Shown: positions 17,101 through 49,000 of the stretch, piece by piece
Layout: each line of letters starts with the position of its first letter
How positions within the stretch are numbered: position 1 is the first letter of the stretch
Notes under the pieces: model-generated
Seen by the model: only the letters and a program-made list of their open reading frames with translations
The model's database searches: none
Told to the model about the DNA's origin: nothing
Translations under genes and position numbers: made by a program
Assembly: GCF_047495875.1 (NCBI RefSeq)
Contig: NC_092461.1
Span: 50,540,511-50,604,510, forward strand
Reading direction: 5' to 3'
From: Pithys albifrons albifrons
Taxonomy: Eukaryota; Chordata; Aves; Passeriformes; Thamnophilidae
Length of the DNA stretch: 64,000 bases

Positions 17101-18049
17101 TTCCACAATAAGGGGACGACTTCTGTAGTGTTTATCTTCTCTGCATAATTTCTAATCTAATGAACAAATGACACACTATTAAGAAGTTATGTCAAAAAAA
17201 ATGGTACTGTCTAATCTGATCTGCCTCCAATTTTGACTTCTCCCCCATCCCCCTGGGACATGAATTGGGCCAAGGATGGAAACACCAGACAAGAAAAAAA
17301 TCTGCATTTATATTCACGCTTGCATGAGAAAACTAGACAGGACTGTCCTATGAGAACGGATCCCCAAAGTAGCACATTTGTAAGAAGGGCTGTTGATGTT
17401 AATAGATTTTGGATCAGGTCCTAGAGACATTCTGCCTAGTTTGAATCGCATAGGGCAGTGATTTACCATCTATTAATCTTACCAAAGGAGAGACACGGTA
17501 TATACTAAAATGGAGTTTGGCTTTTACATTTTGTTTCAGTTTTTCCTTGTTTAACCTAGTATTCAAATTAGCACATTCATTTTAAAATTAGCTTTAAGGA
17601 ATTCAAACTGCACGTTGTTAATCTGGTAAGCGCAGCTTAATACCACCGGTGTAACAAATTAGATCATGGAACTACAGAAGAGCTCAAGGATGAAGCAATA
17701 AAAGTTGTGTACAAGCCAGTTCAAGGTTACAAAAAAACATTTAGCTCCCTCTTGTTTAGAAGACATTGAAATGTGATATATGAACATAAAAGAAGTAATG
17801 TCTTTAAATCTTTAAATGATTAGCAGTTTTACTCTGTAGGGATCTATGGGAGGAGGTGGAACTCCACCCTAAGGAAGATAAAAGACCTCAGTTCTCTCAG
17901 CTGGAAGGAGTGATTCATGTTAGGTGGAAGTGGTATGCATGTGATATTCCTCATGTGGTAAATTAACTGTTTCTATTAAGAAAGCTTCGAGCATGTGGTA
18001 TTGCTCCATTTTCCTCAGCTCTGCAGAGAAAATTACACCACCGAAACAT

Positions 18050-18071
18050 TGTTTGTTTGTTTGTTTGTTTT
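18050..18071. repeat. (TTTG)n microsatellite
   Basis: About five tandem TTTG units, read directly from the sequence. Confidence 0.9.
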
Positions 18072-21000
18072 GCTAAACCCAGCCTGGGTAAAAATGAGCT
18101 GTGTAGTTGGCTGTTGATAAAATCTTTTTTGGTATTAAAGAAATCCATTAGTGTTCCACTGAGAACATTTTTTTAGTGAAGGAATAGTGGAAAAAGCTTA
18201 TTTCTCAAATCTAATCGGATTCATCAGCTCCCTAGATAGTAACTTGCTTTATGTTTTGCTGCAGTTTTACAGGCTGATCTTTGGACACTCATCACTTCAA
18301 AGTTCTGTTTTCAGCAGAAAGTTCCCTTGCTTGGTAGTGACAGCAGTTTAAGGTCTCATACTGGGTTGCTGTGAGGATGGCACAAAACTCTCCCCTACTG
18401 AACCAAACCAAACGTGCTTAGAGGAGACTCAGATGAGTGCATTGTATGAAGACAGTTCTGCAGAACTTTATTATTTGCTGATTTGCTGTTTCTTTAGCAT
18501 GTGGGCTGCTCTGGAAAAGGCTTCTCACTGCTTTTAAGAGCAAAATGGGAATGTAAGAGCAAATCTTAATGTTTTTCCTGTTTTGAATATATTTCTACTT
18601 TCCACAGAGTCTTGCCTTGTAGTCAGACACATTACTTCTCAGTCAGTCATGAAATGGCTGTTACTTTCCTGAACTTTTTTCTTTTGGTGAAGTTTTAAGA
18701 CTAGAATTATATTTAGGTTTTGAGGGTTTTTTAAGAGGTTTTTTTTAAAAATGTGACTGTACATTTTATACAAATAGCTTATTTGGACTTGAGTTATGAC
18801 CTTCTGGCATGTTTTGATTGGGAAAGTTGGAGAAAAGTAAGAAACTGAAATTTTGTGGTTTCTGGATTGTAAAACACTCAGATGAGTGATTCTTCCTCAT
18901 ACAAAACATTTGCTTTGTAATATTTATGAAGCAAGCTGGAGATGCATTTCAGAAAAAAATAGAAGAGGTTTTACTAAAAAAACCCCCAAACTCTGTAAGT
19001 GAATAAAATGTAAGTATTTCATGGCATTGCTTTTGTAGTGCTCAGTATTCACAACATGCTTTCTGTTTGCATTGGATTCTCCTTATCTGTAATTTCTTAT
19101 TCTGTAGTTTGGCTTCCCACCTTTTTACACTTTTCTGAGCACTTCTGTGAAAGGCCCACAAGGGCAAGGAAACTTCCCTCCTTTGGATCTGAAAGAATGG
19201 GCCTTGTTACCCTCTTGAAAGCTGTGTCCCTAAAAAGAAAATAAAAATAAAATAAAAAAATCCTAAAAATCCTAATCTTCTCCAAACATTTCTGTCATGT
19301 ACTCTGCAAAGTCTCATCTCAGGAGCTTTCGCAAGTGAGAGGCAAACCCAGTCGCCACAGAGGTGGAAGCCTCGGCCATAAGGCTGTGTGTATTCAGGCA
19401 GCTGAAGCTGATTTCATGTAGTACTTGCTTCATCAAGGAACGATGATTCAGTCTTTCTTTGGTTATTGATACTACTTTCCACTCCTTGTGCAGGCATCAA
19501 GGCTTGTTAGTTAAATGTTATTTACTTATTCTCCAGGGTGTGAGCACACTTCTTTGCAGACTGGAGTGCAGATGGTTGCTCCAACAAAGAGGAGGAATAT
19601 TTTTTTGCAGAAGGGAATCCAGAGTAACCCTCAGGATTATCACAACAACAGTAATTGTTTTACAAAGCAAAATGAGATTTTTTTTCATGCTAATGGCAAT
19701 CTGTAGATCCCATGAGCACAATCAATGCAGCTGTAGTAACTGGAATATCTTCTGTGGTCAACTGTAAATAGCAACTCTGTATCCGTGGTTTATTTTTACC
19801 ATAGTATGCTATAATAGGAAAAATAGCAAATGGTAAGTCTATATATAGCCTGTTACCAAGACTGTGAGCTAAATGGTTAGTCAACAGAAAAATCCTATCC
19901 TAATCAACAAGAGTCTTTAGGTCTAGTAATAATATTTTGGATATCAAAATAATGGATACTAGGTAGTGAGAGAAATTGTAGTAGTAAAGTTCATATTTTA
20001 TGGGGTTTGCACCTCTTTTTAATGTTAAGTAGTAATTTTGAGAATGATGCTAATTTTAACAGAGTGAATACAGATGGCAGAATCTGTACCTATATTGCCT
20101 GACAATTTATTTTCTGCATCTTTCTTCTGTTGGACCAGCAAAAAAATCAATTTCCTTTTAGGTGACATTAATTAACCATTAAATAGAGAATAGTTCAGGA
20201 AAAGAAAACCCCCAATTCTTTTTTATTCCTAAACTTGATTAAAAACTCTCTATAAAAATACACGTTTTATTCCAAACTTGACGATATGCTGTTCTCTTAT
20301 ATTTTATTAATAACTATTTTATGACTGACAGGGTTAGGAAAGTATATAGCAAATTCTTAGATAAGCTTTCAAGGTTACATCACATTAGACATGATAGGTA
20401 GGAAAAAAAATACAGGCAGAAGTCAGTTTTTCTTATCTTCTGTGTAAACAAGCTGGTATTTCTTTCAAGGCCTTTTCTTTAACTTTCAGCATACCAGATT
20501 GCTATCAGGCAGTCACAGGGAGAGACATGCAAACATGTTGTTGTTGACTATTTGTCTACTGAATTTATGAATTGGATTCCAAGCAAAGCAGGCTCCTGCA
20601 TTCCTTCCATCTTTGTGCTTGCCTGCCATTCCCTGCCTTTCTCCCCTTCACAATCGTCTGTGACTTATCTGGCTAGTATTAACCACTTTTCATGAAAAGC
20701 TGGAGGTCTGTAATTATAGTAAGTCCCTATTTTTACAAAATTCATGGGTAGAGGAGGGAATGCTCTTTTTGTGGGGCTGTTCACCCCACGGCAAGGGAAA
20801 AATAAGGGAAACTGTCCTTAGATGATGGGTTTGGGACCAGACTGTGGACTGGATGGCAGCCTTACCCTGCGAGCCAAAGCCCTTCTCCTGCGTGCCAACA
20901 GGCATGTGTGATGAGTCACCCTGGGGGGCAATGCCAGAGTGGGCAGCTGTTGGGATATCAGTGATGTGGAGGGGTTTTAAAGAAGAACAGGGGTGGGGTC

Positions 21001-23820
21001 ATGCCTGGAGGTCTGTGTGGGCTGTATGGATATTGCAGGTTTTGGCGTGGGAAGCAGGTGAATGGAGCTACTGTGGAATGATACAGGGGCCATCAAGGCA
21101 GAGAGCACTGAGGACCCTGTGAGAGAACCAGCGGGTACCAATGGTGAAAGGGTAGAAAGGATACAGGGAAAAGAGCTGGACTGTGAAAAGCACCATAGAT
21201 GCGATGAAGGACTAGGGACATTTTGTTTGGGGAGCATAACGGGTTCATGACATTTACCTCTTGGAAAACATGTACTTTCAATTTATTAATTCTGCTGTTT
21301 TCTTGTTGCGTCATGTGCTCATTCCAGTGCACTTTGTTTAAATGAACCTGATCGAATGCCTTCTGAAGTGAATGCTGCTTTTATTTGCTACCAAAGGAAC
21401 AAGATAAGGTCCCTACTATACCATACGTAATTTATTTGCATAATGTTTATGAATGACTTTGAAGTATGTATTTGTAATTTAAATACTAACATTACTAATA
21501 CCTGTTAGAAACTCAGACATGACCTTCTTAAGTAATTTTTATACTTCTTAGGTTTGTTATGAACTGTGTGCAAGTGAGGCAGGACTGACATCTTGGAACA
21601 TTTTTGTTTGTTCATATTTAGGGACTTGGGGACTTTCTTAGTTTGTGGTTATATAGCACCTAATATTTGTCCATGTCATCATGATTCCTGATTTCATTGC
21701 AATGTAAGTAATTATAATATAAATTATTTTATCTGCTTACAAAACTACATTGTAATATAGAATAATTATAGTACTCAAAAACTAAGTATGGTCTTCATCA
21801 ATCCTTTAGTCTAAGGATTTATATTTGATGTTGATGCCAGTTCTGCAGAGAAGGGAGTCCTGATTCATGCTGACAAATTTGTGAGTGAGTGAAATACTTT
21901 AGCAGAAAAAGAGTAAGTCAGTTAGTTTTCTCCTATATTTTTAAGTTTGAGTTACATGAAGCCTTTTCTTGCTGAGCTGCCTTCCTAGCAGTGTTAGGTA
22001 GTCCCACTGTTGGAAGAAATCATGGGAGTACTCATGTGGTTGTCTGCAACTTCCTCATCTCCATCTTGTCTAGACACCAGCAATCTCATACTATATTCAT
22101 GCCTCCAGAACATGTAGACTTCCCTTTACTGGAGAGCCTGAATGAGGTAGTAGAACAGAGGGAGTCTGTTTTCCCTTTCAAAGTTCCTTCTTTGCCAGTG
22201 GCTAGGTACAGTATTGTAATGAATACCAAATCAGTGTCGTATTTCACAGCACGGTTCCCAAATTCATGTCACAGGGGAAAGGTGAGATGGTGTTATTTAT
22301 TCTAAAGTCATTGACTAAAAATAGCATTTGAAATTATATGAGATGAATAAAGTGATCTTGCAAAACACTGTGGTATATATATGTTATCTTACTGATGTTT
22401 TATTATCAGCCTAAATGTACTTAGAAAGCATTCAGGCAGTTGCATAAGACAGAATGAAATTTCTGTGAGAAAAGCATGGAATTAGTCCATACTTTTTTGG
22501 CACTGTCTGTCTCACTAGGTTATAAAGCCAGGTTACCTAACCTTGTTCTGTTTCAGGCATCTTGGGTTTTTTACACACTTTTCTTCAGTGGTATAGGTGT
22601 AGGACACTCCTGCCACCTTCTTACTCAGTTACCAAGTAGTCAGGGTATTTTTTGGAAGTGAGGATTGTTGTATTCAATAGCTTTGAATGAACAAAGCAAA
22701 TATCTAAATCTGCTATTTTTGGACAAATTTTCTTTAGACTTGTGAACTGTTGTAAGAAGTGGCAGATTAGACTGGCCTAAATTTTTCCAGAGAAAGAAAT
22801 GTATCTGTGAATGGGGAGAGGGAACACTTTCTTGGCTCCCTTTCTTTGTATTGCTGTTACAACTATAATATAGTACCTGTATTTTTTTCTAAGAATACTT
22901 TTCCCTGCTTTAATGTATAGCTTGTGGCAGCTTTGGCTTGAGAGGGAAAAGCAAAATATGCCTCCACTGAAGTAACCTGGACAAAATGCTGCCTTAAAGA
23001 TTTGTGTTAAAGGATGTGGAGACAGCCTCTGCATTCCAGGAGTATTACAGCCAAAAAGGGTTGTCAGACCTACTTCATTAGGTGAAATTGGTGAACTGTA
23101 AATAGTAACTGGTCAGTGGATATAGCCAAATAAATACCCAGTAAAACCAAGCTGGACACTGGCCACATGGCAGTTGCTATCTGCCTCACCTCACCTGTCC
23201 TAGAACTGGGAGATGGGAAGTTTTGTGGGGGTTCCTCCCCACCACTTCCCGAGGCACTCATACTGTACTGCATCTGAGGCATCTGCTGGCTCCTTCTCCT
23301 GGGGTTTATGTTTGGCACATCCTACAAATGGTTGTCTATGGAATGGACACATCTGGCAGTACTGCTGGTGAGCCACTCTGGCTTGTGGGATGATACTTGG
23401 GGGGAGCCCTGCATTAATTTGTTGTGCAAAGGAAGATGTTCTATTGCAGTTTTTCTGTGACTCAGAAAAACAAAGAAACCTAAAAGGTCATATGGTGGTG
23501 TGTGATTTGTTTTATGGGTTCATTCAATATTGCCATTGTGCACTTGGCTCCACCACAGTGAGTCAACTGGGTTGGATTGACTCACACAAAGTAGAAGACT
23601 TGCACAACAGTAGGACATCAGTCATTCAAAATTCCCTTGCTAATGCACATCAAAGACATGAAATTAGGTATGGAGCACAGATTTTTTTTTTAGCGGGAAG
23701 TGTTGCAATACTTGTACATCTAAAATCAGTTTGAAGTGGAAATTGGGCATCTCAGTATTTTTATGGAACTTGCCTAAGTGTTTTACTACCTCAAACTTCC
23801 ATTAGTTAGGCAAATAAACG

Positions 23821-23829
23821 TACTGTAGG
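23821..23829. repeat. Target-site duplication, left copy
   Basis: TACTGTAGG immediately precedes the SINE and recurs exactly at 24199-24207 immediately after its CATA-repeat tail. A perfect 9-base pair of flanking repeats marks insertion by target-primed reverse transcription and fixes the ends of the element. Confidence 0.85.
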
Positions 23830-23831
23830 GC

Positions 23832-23903
23832 GGTCCCATGGTGTAAAGCAGAGCACTCTGGACTCTGAATCCCAAGGACCTGAGTTCGAGTCTCAGTGGG
23901 GAC
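23832..23903 (+). repeat. tRNA-Gln(CTG)-derived head of SINE copy 1
   Basis: Starts GGTCCCATGGTGTAAAGC (acceptor stem, D arm, A box). The anticodon arm reads CTCTGGACTCTGAATCC with anticodon CTG, followed by a T arm GAGTTCGAGTCTC (B box) and closing GTGGGGAC. This tracks the vertebrate tRNA-Gln closely. The acceptor stem still pairs over most positions. The D loop lacks the normal tRNA-Gln GGTTAG segment, reading AAAGCAGAGC instead, and transcription would continue into the SINE body. It is therefore not a tRNA gene. Confidence 0.85.
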
Positions 23904-23937
23904 AGTCCCCTGGCAATTAAAGCCTCTCTGCCATCCC

Positions 23938-23994
23938 ATCCCGTCAGATCTCGGATGCTCAGCAGAGTCAGCCCCGGTTAGTACCGGGTGCTGT
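23938..23994 (+). repeat. 5S rRNA-derived segment of SINE copy 1
   Basis: The stretch GTCAGATCTCGGATGCTCAG, then GGTTAGTAC and CCGGGTGCTGT, matches in order the middle and 3' end of vertebrate 5S rRNA (…GTCTGATCTCGGAAGCTAAG…GGTTAGTAC…ATACCGGGTGCTGT). About 25 bases of 5S, including the C box, are missing at a junction where both sides share TAC. This suggests deletion by a short repeat or template slippage. The 5S A-box region is retained in altered form. The matches are by eye against remembered 5S sequence. Confidence 0.8.
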
Positions 23995-24198
23995 GACAGT
24001 CCCGAGGATTTCACTGTCACTGTCCAAGCTCGCTCGGCCGTGGCAGATGGACCTCAGGACTTAAACGGTGGGGCCAGTTCTGGGCATGCTGTGCCTCACC
24101 TAAAAAATCCACTGCGCAGGCTGGAAGGGCACACCCACGTGGGGAGAGCCGTTCACAAATCTTCGTTCACGAAGTCTGGTCATACATACATATCAGCC

Positions 24199-24207
24199 TA
24201 CTGTAGG
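24199..24207. repeat. Target-site duplication, right copy
   Basis: Exact repeat of TACTGTAGG seen at 23821-23829. It defines the 3' limit of SINE copy 1. Confidence 0.85.
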
Positions 24208-24470
24208 AAAGGGTATAGAATTTGGCTGGAACATTTAAGCTGTTCGTTTATTGGCTGGATCTACTCGGACCCAACACCTACAGGAACAGCAGAGAGTCAG
24301 AAGTTGTAACGCGGTGAAATTGCAGGCAGATCTCACGGTGCTCTGTGGACTAAAGTCTGCTTCTCGAACCACGATGTGTGACAGCCTCCCTGGCTGTGCA
24401 GGTGCCCCGTGTGCTGTGGCACCACTCACTGCGGTGCTTGGCGCTTCAGAGCCCCGCGGCAGCCCCGGCG

Positions 24471-24597
24471 CGGTGTCCCCGCGGCAGCCCTAGCGCGGTC
24501 CCCGTTGGGGCTGCCGCGGGGACACCGTGCTGGGGTTGGCCCTCGGGGAGCGCAGCCCGCCCGTCCTGCCGCGCCGAGGCTGCCGCGGGGACACCGC
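24471..24597. repeat. GC-rich inverted repeat with a third copy
   Basis: CGGTGTCCCCGCGGCAGCCC (24471-24490) is followed after 17 bases by its exact reverse complement (24508-24527). A third arm in the second orientation lies at 24579-24597 and extends the pairing with arm 1 to 22 bases (24469-24490 with GGCTGCCGCGGGGACACCGCGC). The sequence could form a very stable hairpin at the edge of the STK3 island. Confidence 0.8.
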
Positions 24598-24818
24598 GCT
24601 GGGTGGGCCGGGCTGGGCCGGCTCGCACAAGCGGATGAAGGCGCGGCCTCTGGCAGCGCTGCCCCGAGGTCACGGGGTGCCGCTAGGGAAGAGCCGGCCT
24701 GTCGTGGCGGCGCTGCCCTGGGCTGGCCCTGCCGGAGGGGCCGCCGCGGGACAGAGCCCCGGGGCCGCGGTGTCCCCGCTCGGCTCGGCCCGGCCCGGCC
24801 CCGCAGTGCCCCGGGCGG

Positions 24819-24889
24819 ACCACACCTCCCGGGCGGACTACACCTCCCGGCGTGCCCCGCGGCCCGCGCTGCGCGGGGCATGCCGGGAG
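24819..24889. promoter_or_regulatory. ZNF143/THAP11-like ACTACA..TCCC boxes
   Basis: ACTACACCTCCCGGCGTGCC (24837-24856) matches the vertebrate promoter motif ACTACAnnTCCCrGmrTGC bound by ZNF143/THAP11 complexes. A weaker copy ACCACACCTCCCGGG lies just upstream (24819-24833), and the motif's right half appears inverted as GGCATGCCGGGAG (24877-24889). The motif identity is recalled from general knowledge. Binding is inferred. Confidence 0.5.
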
Positions 24890-24949
24890 CGCTAGCGCCC
24901 CCGCCCTTTCCCCGAAGGGGGCGTGGCCTGATCCCGCCTCCGCTCTGAG

Positions 24950-25002
24950 TGACGTGTGCGCTGCCCTATCAGCGCCGGCGCTGCGCGGCGGCAGCCAATG
25001 AG
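24950..25002 (+). promoter_or_regulatory. CRE-like site and CCAAT box of STK3
   Basis: TGACGTG at 24950-24956 and AGCCAATGAG at 24993-25002 lie about 200 and 150 bases before the STK3 start codon. That spacing is common in TATA-less CpG-island promoters. A perfect palindrome AGCGCCGGCGCT (24971-24982) lies between them. Confidence 0.5.
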
Positions 25003-25149
25003 CGGCTCGGGGGGCGAGCCCGCCGGCCGGAGGTGGTGGCGGCCGAAGCGGGGCCCGCGGAGGGCGCGGGCCCGAGGGAAGGCGCGCAGAGCCCGCTCGG
25101 AGCTGCGCGGGGCCCGGCCGGGCCCGGGGGCTTGGGCGGCAGCGGCGGC

Positions 25150-46007
<20,858 letters not shown>

Positions 46008-49000
46008 TAATTTTGGAATCACGAAACTGTATGTTTATGAATGGACACTTAAACTGGCAATTTCTACTTTTTCCATTGCTTCCTATTTGATCCAGTTTGC
46101 CTGTATTTTAACCCATTTCTGTGAGGTTTCGGAATGCCTTTATCTCCCCTTGAGAGGGAGCTAAAGCAGTAAGCATTTAATTGGCTTGAAGGCAATAGAG
46201 TCTGTTCCATACTGTACCTGCACTTGAAGGGTTCCATCACTGAGTCTGTCCTCCTTTGAAAGGCAGTTTTGAAATTGAGGTGACCTAAAGAAGGATTCAG
46301 AATTGTCCTATGTGAGCAGTGCTAATATTGGTAACACCTGGCAGCTTTTATTTATTAGTGACTCCTAAAGTCTCTTACTGAATTAGTTTACTTTTTGCTA
46401 AATAAAATGTAAATAGAATGAATCGCTTTATGAGGAGTAGCAGTTGCAGAGGAATTACTTGGAGAAGTTCACGGGGAACAATGTTTATCTAGGAATAACT
46501 TGCCACTGTTAGTTATGCTTTTATTATTTTTGTAATGAGCTATAGAATAGCTATGCTGATTGCACTGAGCATCAGTAAATACTCCATCCTAAACTTTTTG
46601 TATCTAAAGCCCATTTTTTGCTAATAAGGCAATTTATATTGCCTAAAGTGTATTTTTTTAAATAGTCTTTGTAATTTGCTGCAAAAAATGCATATGAGAT
46701 TATTTTATTCAATTTCCTTTTGCTAGTGCCTCATATATCAGGATCGTAATATAAGGAAGCTGCCACTATCAAAAGAGAAGGTACTATTCATGTATAATTG
46801 CTGCAAGGTGGTGCCAATGTTTCAATGGTTCAAGTGTATTTAGTGCTGTTAGGTTCTTGATTTTTGGTTGTGGGTTCTTGGTTTTTGGTAGTGTGCCCTC
46901 TTTGGAGCAGAGGTTTCCTGAAATTCCATGGGAGTGTGCAAATCTGTTAAAGCTAGTGAGTGTTTTGCAATTTAAAATCACAGCATAATTTTCAATGCAA
47001 ATTTTCATAGTTTCCCTGCACCATGTTTTTTTCTGTGTAATTAACGGTTTTTAAATTACAGTTCAGATTGCAAATACGCACATGAAAGCTGTGAACAAAA
47101 TAAGCATGTTTGAAGCTTGCTTTTGATGGTAATTTAAGTTATGATGGCATAACATCTCAAAAATATTTTGAAAAACAGTTGATCACAAATGACAGACATT
47201 TGATCATGCAGTGATTTTTGGTTATACTTCTAGCAAAAGTGTCTTAATTTAATTACATGTGAGGAACATCATTGTACATAGTTAGTTGCACTAGCTGTTG
47301 AAAGGTGAGGACTGCATTATCAGAGGGGATTTTTATGTGCATGACAATAGCTGCTTATAAATCAAAGGTCACTGAGTTTGAGTGCTTGTGGATCTGTTCA
47401 ATTCATGCAATCAAGTGAATGCTACCAAAGGCCAAAGCAATTTAACACAACAATTCTGGATTACATAGAACATGTGTTCTTGTTAATAAATTACGTTACG
47501 GCCTTTAAGGGCTTGTATGCAGTTAGTGCTCTTTTGTATATTTGATACCTACAATTTTTCTTAATTTTTATTAGTGAGTTGTTACAGTGGTTAACAAGAA
47601 GTACACAGATTTAGGTTGCAATAGTTTTCCTGCTGTCATATGATACAGCTTCACAGGACTTCTGGACATATGTAGATACTTTCCTACTTTGTTTTAGCTA
47701 TGACACAGAATCGATACAGGCAAGCATGAAAGCTTGTGCAAATTTTCATTGCTTTTTCTCGATGTTGCTGGAGTTCTGTGGTATTTACGCAGGGCACAAT
47801 TTTGTTGCCTGGGAATGCACAGTGGAATTACCATGTGCAGTTTTGCTGTAGGCTGGTTGGCACTGCCACAAAGGGGGAATGCACTGCCGGTAGGCCATTT
47901 CCTTGTCAACTGCATTTACTGCTCAGCAGAAATACTACATGACTTCTTTAAACAAGTGTTTTGGCAGAGAGGAAATAGCAGATTCCATGCAAACAAGCAT
48001 AGCTTCCTGTGCTTAACCACATTCTAACTACTCCAAAGAATTGTACTAGTTTCAGCTGGGAAAGAAGAAGCAGCAGGGGGTGCAAAATGGAATTTCGGGG
48101 TGGGAGGAAGAAAAAGTAGGTTTTTTCTGTGTAAGTGTTCCTGTGGTAGTATATTTGACTGCATAAGTGTAATCAATTATATTTCACTTGTTTCTGCTGC
48201 AAATCTGAGTTCAACGGGACCTGTCGTTGCCATACTTGTGGTAAGGCTCAAAAGTCAAGACCACTTGCCAGCTCAGTTCTATTTCTTCATTCATCTAAAA
48301 ATTATGAAATGCCTCACAGATTCAATGAGTCCTTTTTTTTCTTTTTCTAATATGAAAAGAGAAACTTTGGTATTTTCTATGGCTTTTTGGTTTTTTGGTC
48401 ATTTTTTGAGGGGGAGGGGGGTTGGGGAGGGGCAAAGGACTATTTCAGGTAGTGTTAAAGGAGGGAGAAATACAGGTGTCCTTAAGGTTGTCCTAAAACA
48501 TGGTGATACTGCCACTAGAAACAGCAAAGGCTTTGCCGAGAAGAAATCACTCAGACCTAGGTAATTTAACCATCTCGGAGGGCTGAAAGCACGTTGATTG
48601 CAGCAGACTGTGCAGCAGCCAGGGTTAATGTGTCTAAGAGTGTTTGCATCTCCCTTTGATTGCTCTGCTGGGATGAGCAGTTAGGAATTTATAGTGGAGG
48701 CAATTAAAGGGGATTGGAGCATGGTTCTAGAGCAAGGCTGTGTCTCTGCTCTGAAGCTGCAGTGGTGTTTTACCAGCTGTGCTTCCATGTCCCCCACTGA
48801 CTGCAGCACCTATACTGTCTTGTAGTGATGGAGTATTTATTTCCTACCACTGTCACAATTTAATTCAAACCATTAACTGTTTTGTTCAGTAACTCCTTAT
48901 CACGTCATGTCTGTCACTTTTAACTTCAAAATTCCATTTTTTTGTCTGTAAAGGAAGCATGGAGACTGGCACTGTTTTTCTGTAGTAGTGGTGATTTTGT

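Larger units (their letters stand above)
8300..23820. other. OSR2-STK3 intergenic region without recognisable genes
   Basis: About 15.5 kb of ordinary AT-leaning sequence. I found no exon, RNA gene or well-preserved transposon. Open frames are short (at most about 104 codons) and scattered on both strands. Minor features are a TTTG tetranucleotide run at 18050-18071, a CATATATA/TATATATG stretch at about 11941-11960, and an uncharacterised minus-strand open frame at 13822-14130, listed separately. The region may hold OSR2 or STK3 enhancers, which cannot be identified without cross-species alignment. Confidence 0.6.
23830..24198 (+). mobile_element. Composite SINE: tRNA-Gln head, 5S rRNA-like middle, RTE-like tail (copy 1)
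   Basis: A 369-base non-autonomous retroposon bounded by a perfect 9-base duplication. The order of parts is: a tRNA-Gln relic (23832-23903) with A and B boxes; a linker; a 5S rRNA relic (about 23938-23994) with an internal deletion; a unique body of about 150 bases; a 3' end reading CGTTCACGAAGTCTGG; then CATA repeats and TCAGCC. The short-repeat tail and the CG(T)TCGCAAAGA-like 3' end resemble RTE-clade LINEs such as BovB/AviRTE rather than CR1, whose tails are ATTCTATG repeats. That assignment is from memory of consensus ends. An inverted sister copy lies at 58059-58428. It sits about 950 bases upstream of the STK3 start codon, in the same orientation as STK3. Confidence 0.85.

Noticed and set aside
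23040..23420. Possible LTR or other repeat near 23.2 kb
   Set aside because: No terminal repeats, tail or second copy is visible in the window. There is nothing to support it beyond a mildly different composition.
23832..23903. A functional tRNA-Gln gene
   Set aside because: The D loop is altered, there is no Pol III T-run terminator directly after the acceptor stem, and the sequence continues as a repeat that recurs with the same body elsewhere. It is the head of a SINE.
23938..23994. A 5S rRNA gene or pseudogene in its own right
   Set aside because: Only the middle and the end are present, with a shared deletion in both copies and always inside the same larger element.
24409..24948. Open frames of 122-179 codons upstream of STK3
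   Set aside because: They are by-products of the GC-rich inverted repeats and CpG island, with no protein resemblance. They end before the STK3 start.
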